This document shows positions 39,565 to 48,545 of a stretch of DNA of 64,000 nucleotides, in pieces (within the stretch, counting starts at the first letter, position 1; every line of letters starts with the position of its first letter). The DNA comes from Streptomyces beigongshangae (GTDB lineage Bacteria > Actinomycetota > Actinomycetes > Streptomycetales > Streptomycetaceae), in assembly GCF_019710745.1 (NCBI RefSeq), contig NZ_JAHKJW010000016.1, positions 92,190 through 156,189 on the forward strand. Direction: 5' to 3'. The position numbers were made by a program, and so were the translations under genes. The notes beneath the pieces were generated by a model. The model did not search any database and was not told the DNA's origin. It was given only the letters and a program-made list of their open reading frames with translations.

Positions 39565-41472
39565 TCAGGCGGTACCCGCGTTCCGCGCCTCCTGGATGCG
39601 GGCCTGCTGGACCGTGGTGAGCCGCCTGACGACGAGGACGGCCAGTACGGCGCTCACGACACCCAGGACGTTGGTGACCAGCCCGGTGACGATGTCGTCC
39701 GTGGCCTCGACCACGATGTCGCTGTCGTACCAGCTGCTCCACGAGTCGCTGAAGTACATGACGGCGTAGGCGACGAAGCTCCACCACCACAGGTGCAGGA
39801 TCCACCGTCCGGCGCCGACGCGGTGGCCGGTGGACGCCGTCCAGATGTCGTTGCTGATCTGCTTGGGCATGATGAGGTTGACGAGCGGGACGAACCAGGA
39901 CCCGGCCGCCATCCCGGACGCGTAACGCAGCTGTCCCGGCTCGAACGCCTCGGCGTTGTGGCGGACGCGCTGGAACCAGATCGGCCACACCACCACCACC
40001 GCCAGGCCCACCAGGAGTTCGATGGAGTCGGCCAGGTCCGTCGCGAACTTCAGCTCCTCGAAGCCGTTGACGTCGCGGGTGGCGGACATGCTGTCCCGCG
40101 CGTCGAGCAGCAGGTACGCCTCGCCGAGAACGGCGCTGCGGAACAGCAGGGGCAGGATGTAGAGGCCGAGCAGGAGGGCCAGGGCCGTCGCGAGCGCACG
40201 GGCGGGGCGGGCCGGGGGTGCGGAGAAGGCGCCGCGGCCCGGCGGGGTCAGCCGCCCGGCGGGCGGGGGGCTGCCCGCGTGGAGAACACTCGGCTGCAGG
40301 CCGCCCGGGTGCAGGCCGCCCGGCGGCGGGCTCTGCCACGGAGGCGGGGAGGGGGCGTAGGCGAGCGGCGGGCCGAAGCCCTGCACCGGGGCGTGCGCCG
40401 GGGTGTGCGCTGGAGTGTGCGGGGACGCCGCCGCCGGTGTCTGCCCGGCGAGCGCACGGCTCCGCGGGTCCTGCGCGCTTCGCGGGTCCTGCGGGTCCTG
40501 CCGGTCCTGCGCGTTCTGCGGGTTCTCGATGTCGAGGAGTTGCACGGCGTGTCTGCCCAGCTCCGCCAGCACCTCGCCGGGCAGCCACGCGCCGCCCGTG
40601 CCCCTGATTCCCCCGGCGCCTCCGACACCCCCGGCACCTTCGGCGCCCTCGATGCCCTCGATGTGCTGCGACAGGTCGTCGAGGGACGGCCGCCGGGCCG
40701 GGTCCTTGACGAGGCACCAGGCGATCAGCCGGTCCCACGGCTCGGGGATCCCCGTGAGGTCCGGCTCCTCGCCGGCGATGCGGAAGAGCAGCGAGTGGAT
40801 GCCGCCCTCGCCGGCGCCGAACGGCATCCGCCCCGTCGCGGTGTACGCCAGCACGGCGCCCAGGCAGAAGACGTCACTCGCGTACGTCACCCGCTCCCCG
40901 CGCACCTGCTCGGGTGACATGAAGCCCGGGGACCCGACGACGACACCCGTCAGGGTGAGTCCGTCGCCGGACTCCATGGACGGGTCGAGGGCGCGCGCGA
41001 TGCCGAAGTCGATGACGCGGGGTCCGTCGATCGTCACCAGGACGTTGGACGGTTTGAGGTCGCGGTGGACGAGCCCCGCGCCGTGGATGGCCTGGAGCGC
41101 GCGGACGAGTCCGGTCGCCAGTGCCCGTACGGACTTCGGGGGCAGGGGCCCGTACTGCTTGTCCACCACCTCGGCGAGCGAGGGTCCGGCGACGTAACCG
41201 GTGGCCACCCACGGTGTCGCCGCCTCCGTGTCGGCGTCCAGGACGGGTGCCGTCCACTCGCCGCCGACCCGCTGGGCGGCCTTGACCTCCTGGGCGAAGC
41301 GGCGCCTGAAGTCGGGTTTGCGGGCCAGTTGTTCCTGGACGACCTTGACCGCGACCGTACGGCCGCGGTCGGAGCGGGCCAGGTACACCCGCCCCATGCC
41401 GCCCTCGCCGAGTCTTCCGAGCAGTCGGTAGTTGCCTATCCAGCCCGGATCGTCCGGGGCCAACCCGTCCAT
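39565..41472 (-). CDS. Ser/Thr protein kinase with C-terminal DUF4328 membrane domain
   Basis: 635 residues. A Hanks-type kinase spans residues 14-270: glycine loop LGEGGMGRVY, VAVKVV lysine, HRDLKPSNVL catalytic loop, DFGIA metal motif and SPEQVRGE in the activation segment. A low-complexity linker of 150 residues follows (AQDRQDPQDPRSAQDPRS, Pro-rich runs). DUF4328 then brings about five membrane helices (including LLVGLAVVVVWPIWF and WILHLWWWSFVAYAV). The domain pair implies a kinase whose activity is set by a membrane sensor. The ATG at 41472 has AAAGGAA upstream. The tripeptidyl-hydrolase gene ends 79 bases upstream on the same strand. Confidence 0.93.
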   Translation of the reverse strand: MDGLAPDDPGWIGNYRLLGRLGEGGMGRVYLARSDRGRTVAVKVVQEQLARKPDFRRRFAQEVKAAQRVGGEWTAPVLDADTEAATPWVATGYVAGPSLAEVVDKQYGPLPPKSVRALATGLVRALQAIHGAGLVHRDLKPSNVLVTIDGPRVIDFGIARALDPSMESGDGLTLTGVVVGSPGFMSPEQVRGERVTYASDVFCLGAVLAYTATGRMPFGAGEGGIHSLLFRIAGEEPDLTGIPEPWDRLIAWCLVKDPARRPSLDDLSQHIEGIEGAEGAGGVGGAGGIRGTGGAWLPGEVLAELGRHAVQLLDIENPQNAQDRQDPQDPRSAQDPRSRALAGQTPAAASPHTPAHTPAHAPVQGFGPPLAYAPSPPPWQSPPPGGLHPGGLQPSVLHAGSPPPAGRLTPPGRGAFSAPPARPARALATALALLLGLYILPLLFRSAVLGEAYLLLDARDSMSATRDVNGFEELKFATDLADSIELLVGLAVVVVWPIWFQRVRHNAEAFEPGQLRYASGMAAGSWFVPLVNLIMPKQISNDIWTASTGHRVGAGRWILHLWWWSFVAYAVMYFSDSWSSWYDSDIVVEATDDIVTGLVTNVLGVVSAVLAVLVVRRLTTVQQARIQEARNAGTA

Positions 41473-41551
41473 GCGTGTTCCTTTTTCCCCGGCGACGCGT
41501 TCGCAGCGAGGATAGGAGATGGGGAGGGGGTGGCGCGCGCGAACCCTGTGT

Positions 41552-43138
41552 CTACGGGCAGTACGTGTCCCGCGCGGGACGCTGACCCGTGGTCAGGTAG
41601 CGGGTGACGGCCCGGTCCCCGCAGGCGTTGCCCTGGGCGAGATGGACCTCGTGCCCGGTCGAGCCGACGGTCACCATGACGGCCCGTCCGCCGAGGGCGG
41701 CCCGGACCGCGCGGGCGCCGGCGAGCGGGGTGGCGGGGTCGCGCTCGTTCTGGACGAGCAGCACGACGGAGTCGCCGCGGTCGGTGATCCGTACCGGGTC
41801 CGGCTTCGGGTACGAGGGCCAGGCCGCGCAGGCCGTGGCGTTGCGGGGCATCCCCGCGGTCAGCGGGTGGTCGGCCCGGCTGCGGTCGACCGCCGCCTGG
41901 TACACGGCGGCCGAGCGCGGCCAGTCGCCGTCGTTGCAGAAGGTGGCGAGGGCGACGGCGAGGCCGTTCTGGAGGAAGGGCTCGGGGGCCTGCTCGGGCG
42001 CGGGCGGGGTCTCGCCCCGCTGCGCGGCCCGGATCAGCTCGGCCAGGCCCGGGAAGTCGCCGGGGCCGTACAGCGCGTAGACCATGGCCTGGCGCAGGAC
42101 GTTGCCGTTCAGCTCCGCCGGAGCGGCGCCCGGCCAGGGGAGCGGCTCGCGGTCGAGCCGCTCGGCGAGCCGCAGGAAGAGGTCCCGGACCTCGGCCGGC
42201 GTCCGGGCGAGCCGGTACGGGTTCCCGTCCCGGGACGCCCACTTCGCGAACTCGGGGAAGGCGTCCTCGACACCGCCCTCGAACCCCGCCCACATGCCGC
42301 GGGGGAAGTTTCCGTGGCTGAGGGAGCCGGTGCCGTCCGGGTTGCTGTCCAGCACGAACCGGTCGGTGCGGTGGGGGAACAGCTCGCGGTAGACGGCGCC
42401 GAGGTACGCCCCGTACGAGACGCCCCACGCGGACAGCCTGCGCTCGCCGAGGGCCGCGCGGACGCGGTCGAGGTCGCGGGCGTTGTCGGCGGTACTGATG
42501 TGCCGGATCAGTTCGCCGCCGTTGCGGTCGCAGGCGGCGGCCGTCCGCCGGGCGGTGGCCATGTTCCCGGCGACGGAGCCGTCCGCGGCGGGCCAGGGCC
42601 AGAACTTGGTCGTGGTCAGATCCTCCCGGTCGAGCCCGCAGCTCACGGGTGCGGACCGGCCGACCCCGCGCGGATCGAACCCGACCAGGTCGTATGCGTT
42701 CCGCACCTCCTGCGGCAGCCGCTGCCCCTTCCCGGAGATCTCGTCGAGGCTCCCGCCGCCGGGACCACCGGCGATCATCAGCAGGACCCCGCGGCGGGCT
42801 TCCGGCCTCTCGGCGGGAATCCGGGACACGGCGATCCCGATCCGCTCACCGGCGGGATCGGAGTGGTCCACGGGCACCTCGACGGTGGCGCACCGCTGCC
42901 GGGGGTCGAGCCCGTCCCCTTCGCATGCCCCCCAGACGAGGGGCTTGCCGTACCCGGCGGTCGCGGGGACCGCGGGGACCACTGGGACCACTGGGGCCGC
43001 GGGAGCCGTCCCGGGCGGGACGGATGCGGTGGATGCGGCGGACGCGGCGGACGCGGCGGACGCGGCGGACGGCAGAGTGAGCGCGAGCACCGCGCCGGAG
43101 GCGGCGAGAAGGCGGGACTTTCGCTTGGTGGTCACCAT
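41552..43138 (-). CDS. Exported alpha/beta hydrolase, tripeptidyl-aminopeptidase (Slp/TAP) type
   Basis: 528 residues. The signal peptide is MVTTKRKSRLLAASGAVLAL followed by an Ala-Ser repeat (SAASAASAAS) that derives from a 9-bp tandem repeat at 43022-43066, so its length may vary between strains. The catalytic set is the nucleophile in GVSYGAYLG, the Asp in NERDPATPL and the His in STGHEVHL; the oxyanion HGxP-like motif is AGGPGGGS. Slp-type enzymes cleave tripeptides from exported proteins. The ATG at 43138 precedes basic residues and the hydrophobic core. Confidence 0.9.
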   Translation of the reverse strand: MVTTKRKSRLLAASGAVLALTLPSAASAASAASAASTASVPPGTAPAAPVVPVVPAVPATAGYGKPLVWGACEGDGLDPRQRCATVEVPVDHSDPAGERIGIAVSRIPAERPEARRGVLLMIAGGPGGGSLDEISGKGQRLPQEVRNAYDLVGFDPRGVGRSAPVSCGLDREDLTTTKFWPWPAADGSVAGNMATARRTAAACDRNGGELIRHISTADNARDLDRVRAALGERRLSAWGVSYGAYLGAVYRELFPHRTDRFVLDSNPDGTGSLSHGNFPRGMWAGFEGGVEDAFPEFAKWASRDGNPYRLARTPAEVRDLFLRLAERLDREPLPWPGAAPAELNGNVLRQAMVYALYGPGDFPGLAELIRAAQRGETPPAPEQAPEPFLQNGLAVALATFCNDGDWPRSAAVYQAAVDRSRADHPLTAGMPRNATACAAWPSYPKPDPVRITDRGDSVVLLVQNERDPATPLAGARAVRAALGGRAVMVTVGSTGHEVHLAQGNACGDRAVTRYLTTGQRPARDTYCP

Positions 43139-43327
43139 GCGACGAGCTTCGCGGACGGGACGGGCGGGTCCCATGCGGCCAACTGGCCTGTCGGGCGGGC
43201 GGTTTCCCGAACCGCCCCGTCCCACCCTGCCTCTCGCCACTTAATACATTTCCCATTCTGGCAATAGCATGAGGTTTTCCCTCGTGCGGGTGACAACAAC
43301 ATTCTCTTGCGCAAGGAGAGTTGAGCC

Positions 43328-43908
43328 ATGGCGTCCAGGATCGCCACTACCGCCCGCCGACTGCGTCTCGGCACCGAACTGCGGCGGATGCGTGAGCGCG
43401 CGGGACTCACCGTCACCGAGGGCGCCCGTCAACTCGGCGTCAGCCAGGCCCAGCTCAGCAACATCGAGGCCAGCCGGTTCGGTGTGAGCCGGGACCGCCT
43501 TCGTGCGCTGGACCACATCTATCGCTGCTCCGACACCGAGTACGTCGACGGGCTGTCCGAGCTCGCCACCGAGCGGGCGGGAGGATGGTGGGAGACCTTC
43601 CGCGAGGTGCTGCCCACCCCGCTGCTGGACATCGCCGAGCTGGAGCAGCGCTCCAGACGTCTGCGGTCCGCCAACACCGCTCACATTCCAGGTCTTCTCC
43701 AGATCACGGATCACGCCCGCGAGATCTTCCGGCAGGTCGTTCCCGAGTTCTCCCGCACCCACATCGAGCACCGGGTGAGCCACCGGCTCCAGCGCCAAGC
43801 ACTGCGCAACTGAACACATACCGCGTCCTCCTCGACCGCATGGAGTCCGTGGCCCTCTCTCCCGAGAAGTCCCGCGACTTCATCCACACCATCGCTCAGG
43901 ATCTGTGA
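43328..43908 (+). pseudogene. XRE/DUF5753 regulator with internal deletion and frameshift
   Basis: The frame from the ATG at 43328 gives 161 residues with a good helix-turn-helix (LRLGTELRRMRERAGLTVTE, GVSQAQLSNIEASR) and the first part of DUF5753 (ERAGGWWETFREVLPTP, HIPGLLQITDHA, HIEHRVSHRLQRQ), then stops at 43813. The expected family ending appears in another frame right behind it: LNTYRVLLDRMESVALSPEK to IAQDL at 43908. Compared with the intact paralogue at 18828, roughly 100 codons are missing at about 43795-43812. The gene is therefore broken, although a short DNA-binding protein could still be made. AAGGAGAG precedes the start. Confidence 0.8.
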
Positions 43909-43918
43909 AGGGACCGAC

Positions 43919-44113
43919 ATGCTCGATCACTCCTGGCAGAGGTCGTCCTACTGCGGGCAGGGCGAGTCCTGCCTGCACGTCACCACCGCCGCGCGGACCG
44001 TCCGCCTCACCGAGAGCGGCGACCCCGGCGGAGCCATACTCGGGGCCTCCCCGGATGCCTTCGAGTCCCTTCTCCTCCTGCTCAAAGAAGGGCGGGACCG
44101 ACGTGTCCCGTGA
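43919..44113 (+). CDS. DUF397 protein next to the broken XRE regulator
   Basis: 64 residues of the DUF397 pattern: W-QRSSYCGQGESCLHV, then TVRLTES and FESLLLLLKEG. It begins 10 bases after the remnant end of the XRE gene, with GAAGGGACC upstream, and its end overlaps the next gene by 11 bases. Its regulator partner is damaged, so it may now act with another XRE protein such as the one at 18828, or be idle. Confidence 0.85.
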   Translation: MLDHSWQRSSYCGQGESCLHVTTAARTVRLTESGDPGGAILGASPDAFESLLLLLKEGRDRRVP

Positions 44114-44498
44114 TCGCGACCTCAGGTTCCGGGTGGTCACCGCGTTCCAGCGGCGGGTGGTCAATCCGGTGACCCGGCGGCTGCCGTTCCAGACGCTGCT
44201 GGAGACGACCGGGCGCACCTCCGGACTCCCCCGCCGCACACCGGTCGGCGGACGCCGCGTCGGGCAGGCATTCTGGCTCGTCTCCGAGTACGGCGACAAG
44301 TCGCAGTACGTGCGCAACATCCGGGCCGACCCGAAGGTACGGGTCCGCGTCGGCGGGCGGTGGCACCACGGCACCGCCCACCTGATGCCGGAGGACGACC
44401 CCCGCGCCCGCCTGAAGTCGCTGCCGCGGTTCAACAGCGGTGCGGTCCGAGCGGTCGGCACGAACCTGTTGACGATCAGGATCGACCTGGACGGCTGA
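44103..44498 (+). CDS. Deazaflavin (F420)-dependent nitroreductase-family protein
   Basis: 131 residues with the split beta-barrel fold of Ddn-like proteins: LLETTGRTSGLPRRTPVGG, then AFWLVSEYGDKSQYVRNI and VRVRVGGRWHHGTAHLM. The TxGRxSGxxRxxP motif and the NWxxNLRANP-like YVRNIRADP are the family signature. Members bind F420 and reduce quinones or nitro compounds. The GTG at 44103 overlaps the DUF397 gene, so the two are co-translated. Confidence 0.88.
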   Translation: MSRDRDLRFRVVTAFQRRVVNPVTRRLPFQTLLETTGRTSGLPRRTPVGGRRVGQAFWLVSEYGDKSQYVRNIRADPKVRVRVGGRWHHGTAHLMPEDDPRARLKSLPRFNSGAVRAVGTNLLTIRIDLDG

Positions 44499-44570
44499 CC
44501 CGTCCGGCGGGGCGGGCCTCCCGGCCTCCGGAGACCTTCCGACTTTCCGACCTCCCGACCTCTCAACCTC

Positions 44571-44599
44571 TTGACGAGACGGAACGTTGCGTCTAGTTT
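44571..44599 (+). promoter_or_regulatory. Promoter of the ABC-F gene
   Basis: TTGACG (-35), a 17-base spacer and TAGTTT (-10) at 44594-44599. Transcription would start near 44606, after the in-frame ATG at 44601, which decides in favour of the TTG start at 44640 with its AGGAAAGGA site. Confidence 0.6.
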
Positions 44600-44639
44600 C
44601 ATGTTCATCCGCTGGACAGCGCACAGGAAAGGACCGCTC

Positions 44640-46334
44640 TTGCACCGTGCTTCAGCCGGCACCACTGCCACCGTCTCTTCCGTCACCGACATCTCCGCCA
44701 CCTCGCAGATCGCTCTCGCCGGGGTGACCAAGCGCTACGGCGACCGCGTGGTGCTGGACCGCGTGTCCCTCACCGTCCGGCCCGGCGAGAAGGTCGGGAT
44801 CGTCGGGGACAACGGCTCCGGGAAGTCCACGCTCCTGCGGCTGCTGGCAGGGCAGGAGCCCGTCGACAACGGCAACCTGACCGTCGTGGCACCGGGCGGG
44901 ACCGGCTACCTCCGCCAGACCCTCGACCTGCCCGGTTCGGCGCGGGTGGGCGACGCCGTGGACCACGTACTGGGTGAGCTGCGCGCCCTGGAGCGGCGTA
45001 TCCGTGCCGCCGAGGCCGCCCTGGGCACGGCCGGGCCCGCCGGGTTCGAGCGCTACGCCGCGCTCGTCGCCGAGTTCGAGGCACGAGGCGGGCACGAAGC
45101 GGACCGCCGGGTCGAGGTGACCCTGCGCCGGCTCGGCGAGCGCGCGCCGCTGGACCGGGAGCGGGCGCTGAACACCCTCTCCGGCGGACAGCGCTCCCGG
45201 CTCGCGCTCGCCGCGACCCTGGCCGCGGCCCCCGAACTGCTGCTGCTCGACGAACCGACCAACGACCTGGACGACGAGGCCGTGGCCTGGCTCGAAGGAC
45301 ATCTGCACCGGCACCGGGGCACGGTCGTCGTGGCCACGCACGACCGGGCCTTCCTGGAACGCGTCACCGGCACCGTCCTGGAGGTCGACCAGGACCGGCG
45401 CACGGTACGGCGCTACGGCAACGGCTATGCCGGCTTCCTCACCGCCAAGGCGGCGGCCCGCGCCCGGTGGGCGTGGGAGCACGAGCAGTGGCGCGACGAG
45501 GTCGCCCGGCAGGAACGCCTCGCCGACGCCGGTGCCGGGATGCTGGCGGAGATCCCCCACAAGGGGCCGCGGGGGTTCAGCGGCGCCGGCGCCTTCCGGG
45601 CGCGCTCGCGGGCGCACGGCGCGCAGAGCCGCATCCGCAACGCACGCGAGCGGGTGCAGCGGCTCATGGAGCACCCCGTGCCGCCGCCCCCGCAGCCACT
45701 GCGGTTCACGGGCCGCGTCGGGAGCGCGCCGGCCGCCGGGGAGGCATCGGCGGCGGTGCGCCTGGAGGACGTCCTGGTCGAAGGGCGGTTGTACGTTCCG
45801 TCCCTGGAACTCGCCCCCGGCGAACGGCTCCTGGTCACCGGACCCAACGGCGCCGGCAAGTCCACCCTCCTCCAGCTGCTCGCGGGGGAGCTGACGCCCG
45901 GCACCGGTGTCGTGCACCGGCCCCGCCGGGTCGGATTCCTGCGTCAGCGGAGCGCGCCCGACGACGCCTTCGACACCCGTACGCTGCTCGCGGCCTTCGC
46001 GGCCGGCCGGGCGGGGCAGCCCGAGGAGCACGCCGACGCACTGCTCGCGCTCGGTCTGTTCCGCGGGGCCGATCTCGCCGTTCCCGTACGGGACCTGTCC
46101 GTCGGGCAGCGTCGCAAGCTCGAACTGGCCCGGCTCGTCACGGCCGGTCCGCTCGACCTGCTGCTCCTCGACGAGCCGACCAACCACCTCGCCCCCGCCC
46201 TGGTGGAGGAGGTCGAGGCGGCGTTGGCCTGCTACACCGGCACCCTGGTCGTGGTGACGCACGACCGGCTCCTGCGTGAACGCTTCGACGGGGCCCGCCT
46301 GGACCTGGCGAACACGCCACCAAGCGCTCCGTGA
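44640..46334 (+). CDS. ABC-F family ATPase (ribosome-protection type)
   Basis: 564 residues with two ABC ATPase cassettes and no membrane segments: Walker A GDNGSGKST and signature LSGGQRSRLALA, Walker B LLLLDEPTNDLD in the first; GPNGAGKST, LSVGQRRKLELA and LLLLDEPTNHLA in the second. The two are separated by a basic linker (ARARWAWEHEQWRDEVARQE) that in ABC-F proteins reaches the ribosomal P site. Such proteins often protect ribosomes from macrolide, lincosamide or streptogramin antibiotics or tune translation. The TTG start is chosen from the promoter position and AGGAAAGGA 6 bases upstream. The last cassette's D-loop reads HLAPAL instead of the usual HLD. Confidence 0.9.
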   Translation: MHRASAGTTATVSSVTDISATSQIALAGVTKRYGDRVVLDRVSLTVRPGEKVGIVGDNGSGKSTLLRLLAGQEPVDNGNLTVVAPGGTGYLRQTLDLPGSARVGDAVDHVLGELRALERRIRAAEAALGTAGPAGFERYAALVAEFEARGGHEADRRVEVTLRRLGERAPLDRERALNTLSGGQRSRLALAATLAAAPELLLLDEPTNDLDDEAVAWLEGHLHRHRGTVVVATHDRAFLERVTGTVLEVDQDRRTVRRYGNGYAGFLTAKAAARARWAWEHEQWRDEVARQERLADAGAGMLAEIPHKGPRGFSGAGAFRARSRAHGAQSRIRNARERVQRLMEHPVPPPPQPLRFTGRVGSAPAAGEASAAVRLEDVLVEGRLYVPSLELAPGERLLVTGPNGAGKSTLLQLLAGELTPGTGVVHRPRRVGFLRQRSAPDDAFDTRTLLAAFAAGRAGQPEEHADALLALGLFRGADLAVPVRDLSVGQRRKLELARLVTAGPLDLLLLDEPTNHLAPALVEEVEAALACYTGTLVVVTHDRLLRERFDGARLDLANTPPSAP

Positions 46335-46413
46335 CCGTCCGCCACGTACTCGGCAGCAGTGACGGGCGGGCTGCCTGAGCTCACCTCCGTTTCCGGCGGG
46401 GGCCGGCGCAGGT

Positions 46414-46794
46414 CTATGCGTCGGCGTCCCGCGGGCAGGGGACACCCGTGTCCATGGCGGATGAGGCGCCACCGATGACGGAGTCGAGCCTGTCCCGGGT
46501 GTGGACGAGATCCGCAATGCGCCGGTCGAGGTGGTCACGTTCCGCGGCCAGGCGCCGGAGGAGCTCGGGGGTGGCCTTGCCGTCGATGACGCAGGGCGTC
46601 AGCTCGGCGATGGCCTTGCTGCCCAGTCCGGCGGCGTACAGCCGGCGGATGAGGCGGATCCGGTCGACGGCGTCTTCCGCGTAGTGGCGCTGGCCGCTGC
46701 CGCTGCGCTCGGCGGTGAGCAGGTTCTGTTCCTCGTAGTAGCGCAGGGCCCGGGTGGTGACACCCGTGCGGCGCGCGAGTTCACCGATCCGCAT
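46414..46794 (-). CDS. MerR-family transcriptional regulator
   Basis: 126 residues. The MerR winged helix is MRIGELARRTGVTTRALRYY and EEQNLLTAERSGSGQRHY, followed by a coiled-coil dimer helix (ELLRRLAAERDHLDRRIADL). The short C-terminus with one Cys (GVPCPRDADA) gives no clear metal site. MerR activators untwist promoters with long spacers, and such a promoter lies between it and the divergent hydrolase gene. The inducer is unknown. Confidence 0.92.
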   Translation of the reverse strand: MRIGELARRTGVTTRALRYYEEQNLLTAERSGSGQRHYAEDAVDRIRLIRRLYAAGLGSKAIAELTPCVIDGKATPELLRRLAAERDHLDRRIADLVHTRDRLDSVIGGASSAMDTGVPCPRDADA

Positions 46795-46835
46795 TCCCGC
46801 CTCCTCTCCTTCGTGTGCCGTGCGTCACGCGCACT

Positions 46836-46867
46836 TGCCTTTCACGTCGACGTCAACTTTTACGGTA
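46836..46867 (+). promoter_or_regulatory. Candidate MerR-activated promoter with 20-bp spacer
   Basis: TTGCCT (46836-46841) and TACGGT (46862-46867) are 20 bases apart, longer than the normal 17. The palindrome ACGTCGACGT (46845-46854) sits between them, as MerR regulators require. It would drive the hydrolase gene starting at 46937. Confidence 0.5.
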
Positions 46868-46936
46868 GCCAACGCGCCCGCCGGCCGAACGCGTCCTCGG
46901 TACCCCCAGTCCGTCGTCCCTGAAAGGCAGGCACCC

Positions 46937-47875
46937 GTGCCCACGTACTCCGCGACCGGCCTCTCCGGCCCCGTCCTCACCGCGACCGTGTCCGTCAGGC
47001 CGCTCGTGCTGAACGCACCGCAGCGCGCTGAGGACCTGCACGTCCGCGTCACCGCCCCCACCACCGGCACCGGCCTGCCCGTCGTGCTCTTCGCCCACGG
47101 CTTCGGCTCGGACCTGGACGGTTACGCCCCGCTGGTCGATCACTGGGCGTCCGGCGGCTTCGTCGTGGTCCAGGCCACCCATCTGGACTCCAGGCGGCTC
47201 GGCCTGCCCGCCGACGACCCCCGCCGGCCCCGGATGTGGCGCTACCGCGTACAGGACATGCGGCGCGTCCTCGACGGACTCACCACGCTGGAGGCGGCCG
47301 TGCCGGGTCTGTCGGGCCGCATGGACCGCAGCCGCGTCGTCGCGGCCGGGCACTCCTTCGGCGGCCAGACCGCCGGCATCCTGGTGGGCCTGCGCGTCAC
47401 GGACCCGCAGACCGGTGCCGCCGAGGACCTGTCCGACGCCCGGGTCATGGCCGGTATCCAGCTGGCCACCGCCGGCAGGGGCGGCGACGAGCTGACCCCC
47501 TTCGCCCACGACAACCTTCCCTGGCTGCGCGAGCAGGACTTCTCCCGCATCACCGCCCCCGGCCTCGTCGTCGCCGGAGACGAGGACGACTTGCCGCTCT
47601 CCACCCGGGGCCCGGCCTGGACGACCGACCCCTACACCCTCAGCCGCGGCGACAAGAGCCTCCTGACCGTCCGCGGCGGCGAGCACTTCCTCGGTGGCAT
47701 CTCCGGCTACCGAGCGGCGGAGACCACCGACGAGAACCCCGACCGTGTCGCCCTCGTCCAGCAGGTCACCCTCGCCTACCTGCGGCACGTCACCGGAGTC
47801 GACCACACCGACTGGAACAACGCCCGGACCGTCCTCACGGGCAGCCACCCACTGGGACACCTCGAATCCAAGTAA
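46937..47875 (+). CDS. Alpha/beta hydrolase (chlorophyllase/PET-hydrolase-like)
   Basis: 312 residues with the alpha/beta hydrolase pattern: LPVVLFAHGFGSDLDGYAPL oxyanion region, nucleophile Ser in AAGHSFGGQTAG, Asp in LVVAGDEDDLPL, and a probable catalytic His in RGGEHFLGG. No signal peptide is present. Ester or lipid hydrolysis is expected; the substrate is unknown. The GTG at 46937 follows AAAGGCAGG. It is divergent from the MerR gene, whose product probably activates it. Confidence 0.85.
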   Translation: MPTYSATGLSGPVLTATVSVRPLVLNAPQRAEDLHVRVTAPTTGTGLPVVLFAHGFGSDLDGYAPLVDHWASGGFVVVQATHLDSRRLGLPADDPRRPRMWRYRVQDMRRVLDGLTTLEAAVPGLSGRMDRSRVVAAGHSFGGQTAGILVGLRVTDPQTGAAEDLSDARVMAGIQLATAGRGGDELTPFAHDNLPWLREQDFSRITAPGLVVAGDEDDLPLSTRGPAWTTDPYTLSRGDKSLLTVRGGEHFLGGISGYRAAETTDENPDRVALVQQVTLAYLRHVTGVDHTDWNNARTVLTGSHPLGHLESK

Positions 47876-47906
47876 CCCCGGCCCGATGGGCGGAACACGT
47901 CCGTTC

Positions 47907-48545
47907 CTAGTCCTTGCGGCCCGTCGCGGCGATCGTGACGCCGAGGCCGATCATCGTGACCCCGCCGGCCCCGCCGACCAGGGCGAGCCGTCGCGGCGAA
48001 CCGGCGAACCAGTTCCGGGCGGCGGCCGCGCCCAGGCCCCACACGCTGTCCGAGGCCACCGCGATGAGGTTGAAGACCAGGCCGAGCAGCAGCATCTGCG
48101 CCATGACGTGGCCCTGGCCGCGGTCGACGAACTGCGGCAGGACGGCGGCGAAGAACACGATCGTCTTCGGGTTGGCCACGCCGACCGCGAACCCCTCCCC
48201 CAGCGTGCGCAGACCGCTCTGCGCGGGCCCGTCACCGGTGAACGCGGCGTGCAGCGACCCGCGCTGCCGCACCGCCCTCACCCCCAGGTACACGAGGTAC
48301 GCCGCCCCCACCAGCTTCAGCGTCATGAAGACGACCACCGAGCGCTCCACCACGGCCCCGACGCCGAGGGCGACCGCCACGACGAGGACGTACGCGCCCA
48401 GCGTGTTCCCCACGACCGTGGTCAGCGCGGCCCGGCGCCCCTGGGCCAGCGCCCGGCCGACCACGAACAGCACGCTGGGTCCGGGGACCACGATCAGCAG
48501 GAACGACATGGCGGCGAAGGCGAGCAACCTGTCCGTGGACACCAT
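47907..48545 (-). CDS. LysE-family amino acid exporter
   Basis: 212 residues with six transmembrane helices and the LysE/RhtB signature: SFLLIVVPGPSVLFVVGRAL at the N-terminus, then GNTLGAYVLVVAVALGVGAV and GVANPKTIVFFAAVLPQFVD. It exports amino acids or homoserine-lactone-like compounds. The ATG at 48545 is chosen; an ATG 9 bases upstream is equally possible. It converges with the hydrolase gene ending at 47875. Confidence 0.9.
   Translation of the reverse strand: MVSTDRLLAFAAMSFLLIVVPGPSVLFVVGRALAQGRRAALTTVVGNTLGAYVLVVAVALGVGAVVERSVVVFMTLKLVGAAYLVYLGVRAVRQRGSLHAAFTGDGPAQSGLRTLGEGFAVGVANPKTIVFFAAVLPQFVDRGQGHVMAQMLLLGLVFNLIAVASDSVWGLGAAAARNWFAGSPRRLALVGGAGGVTMIGLGVTIAATGRKD

Noticed and set aside
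44601..44603. ATG start for the ABC-F gene
   Set aside because: The promoter places transcription start after this ATG and no ribosome-binding site precedes it.
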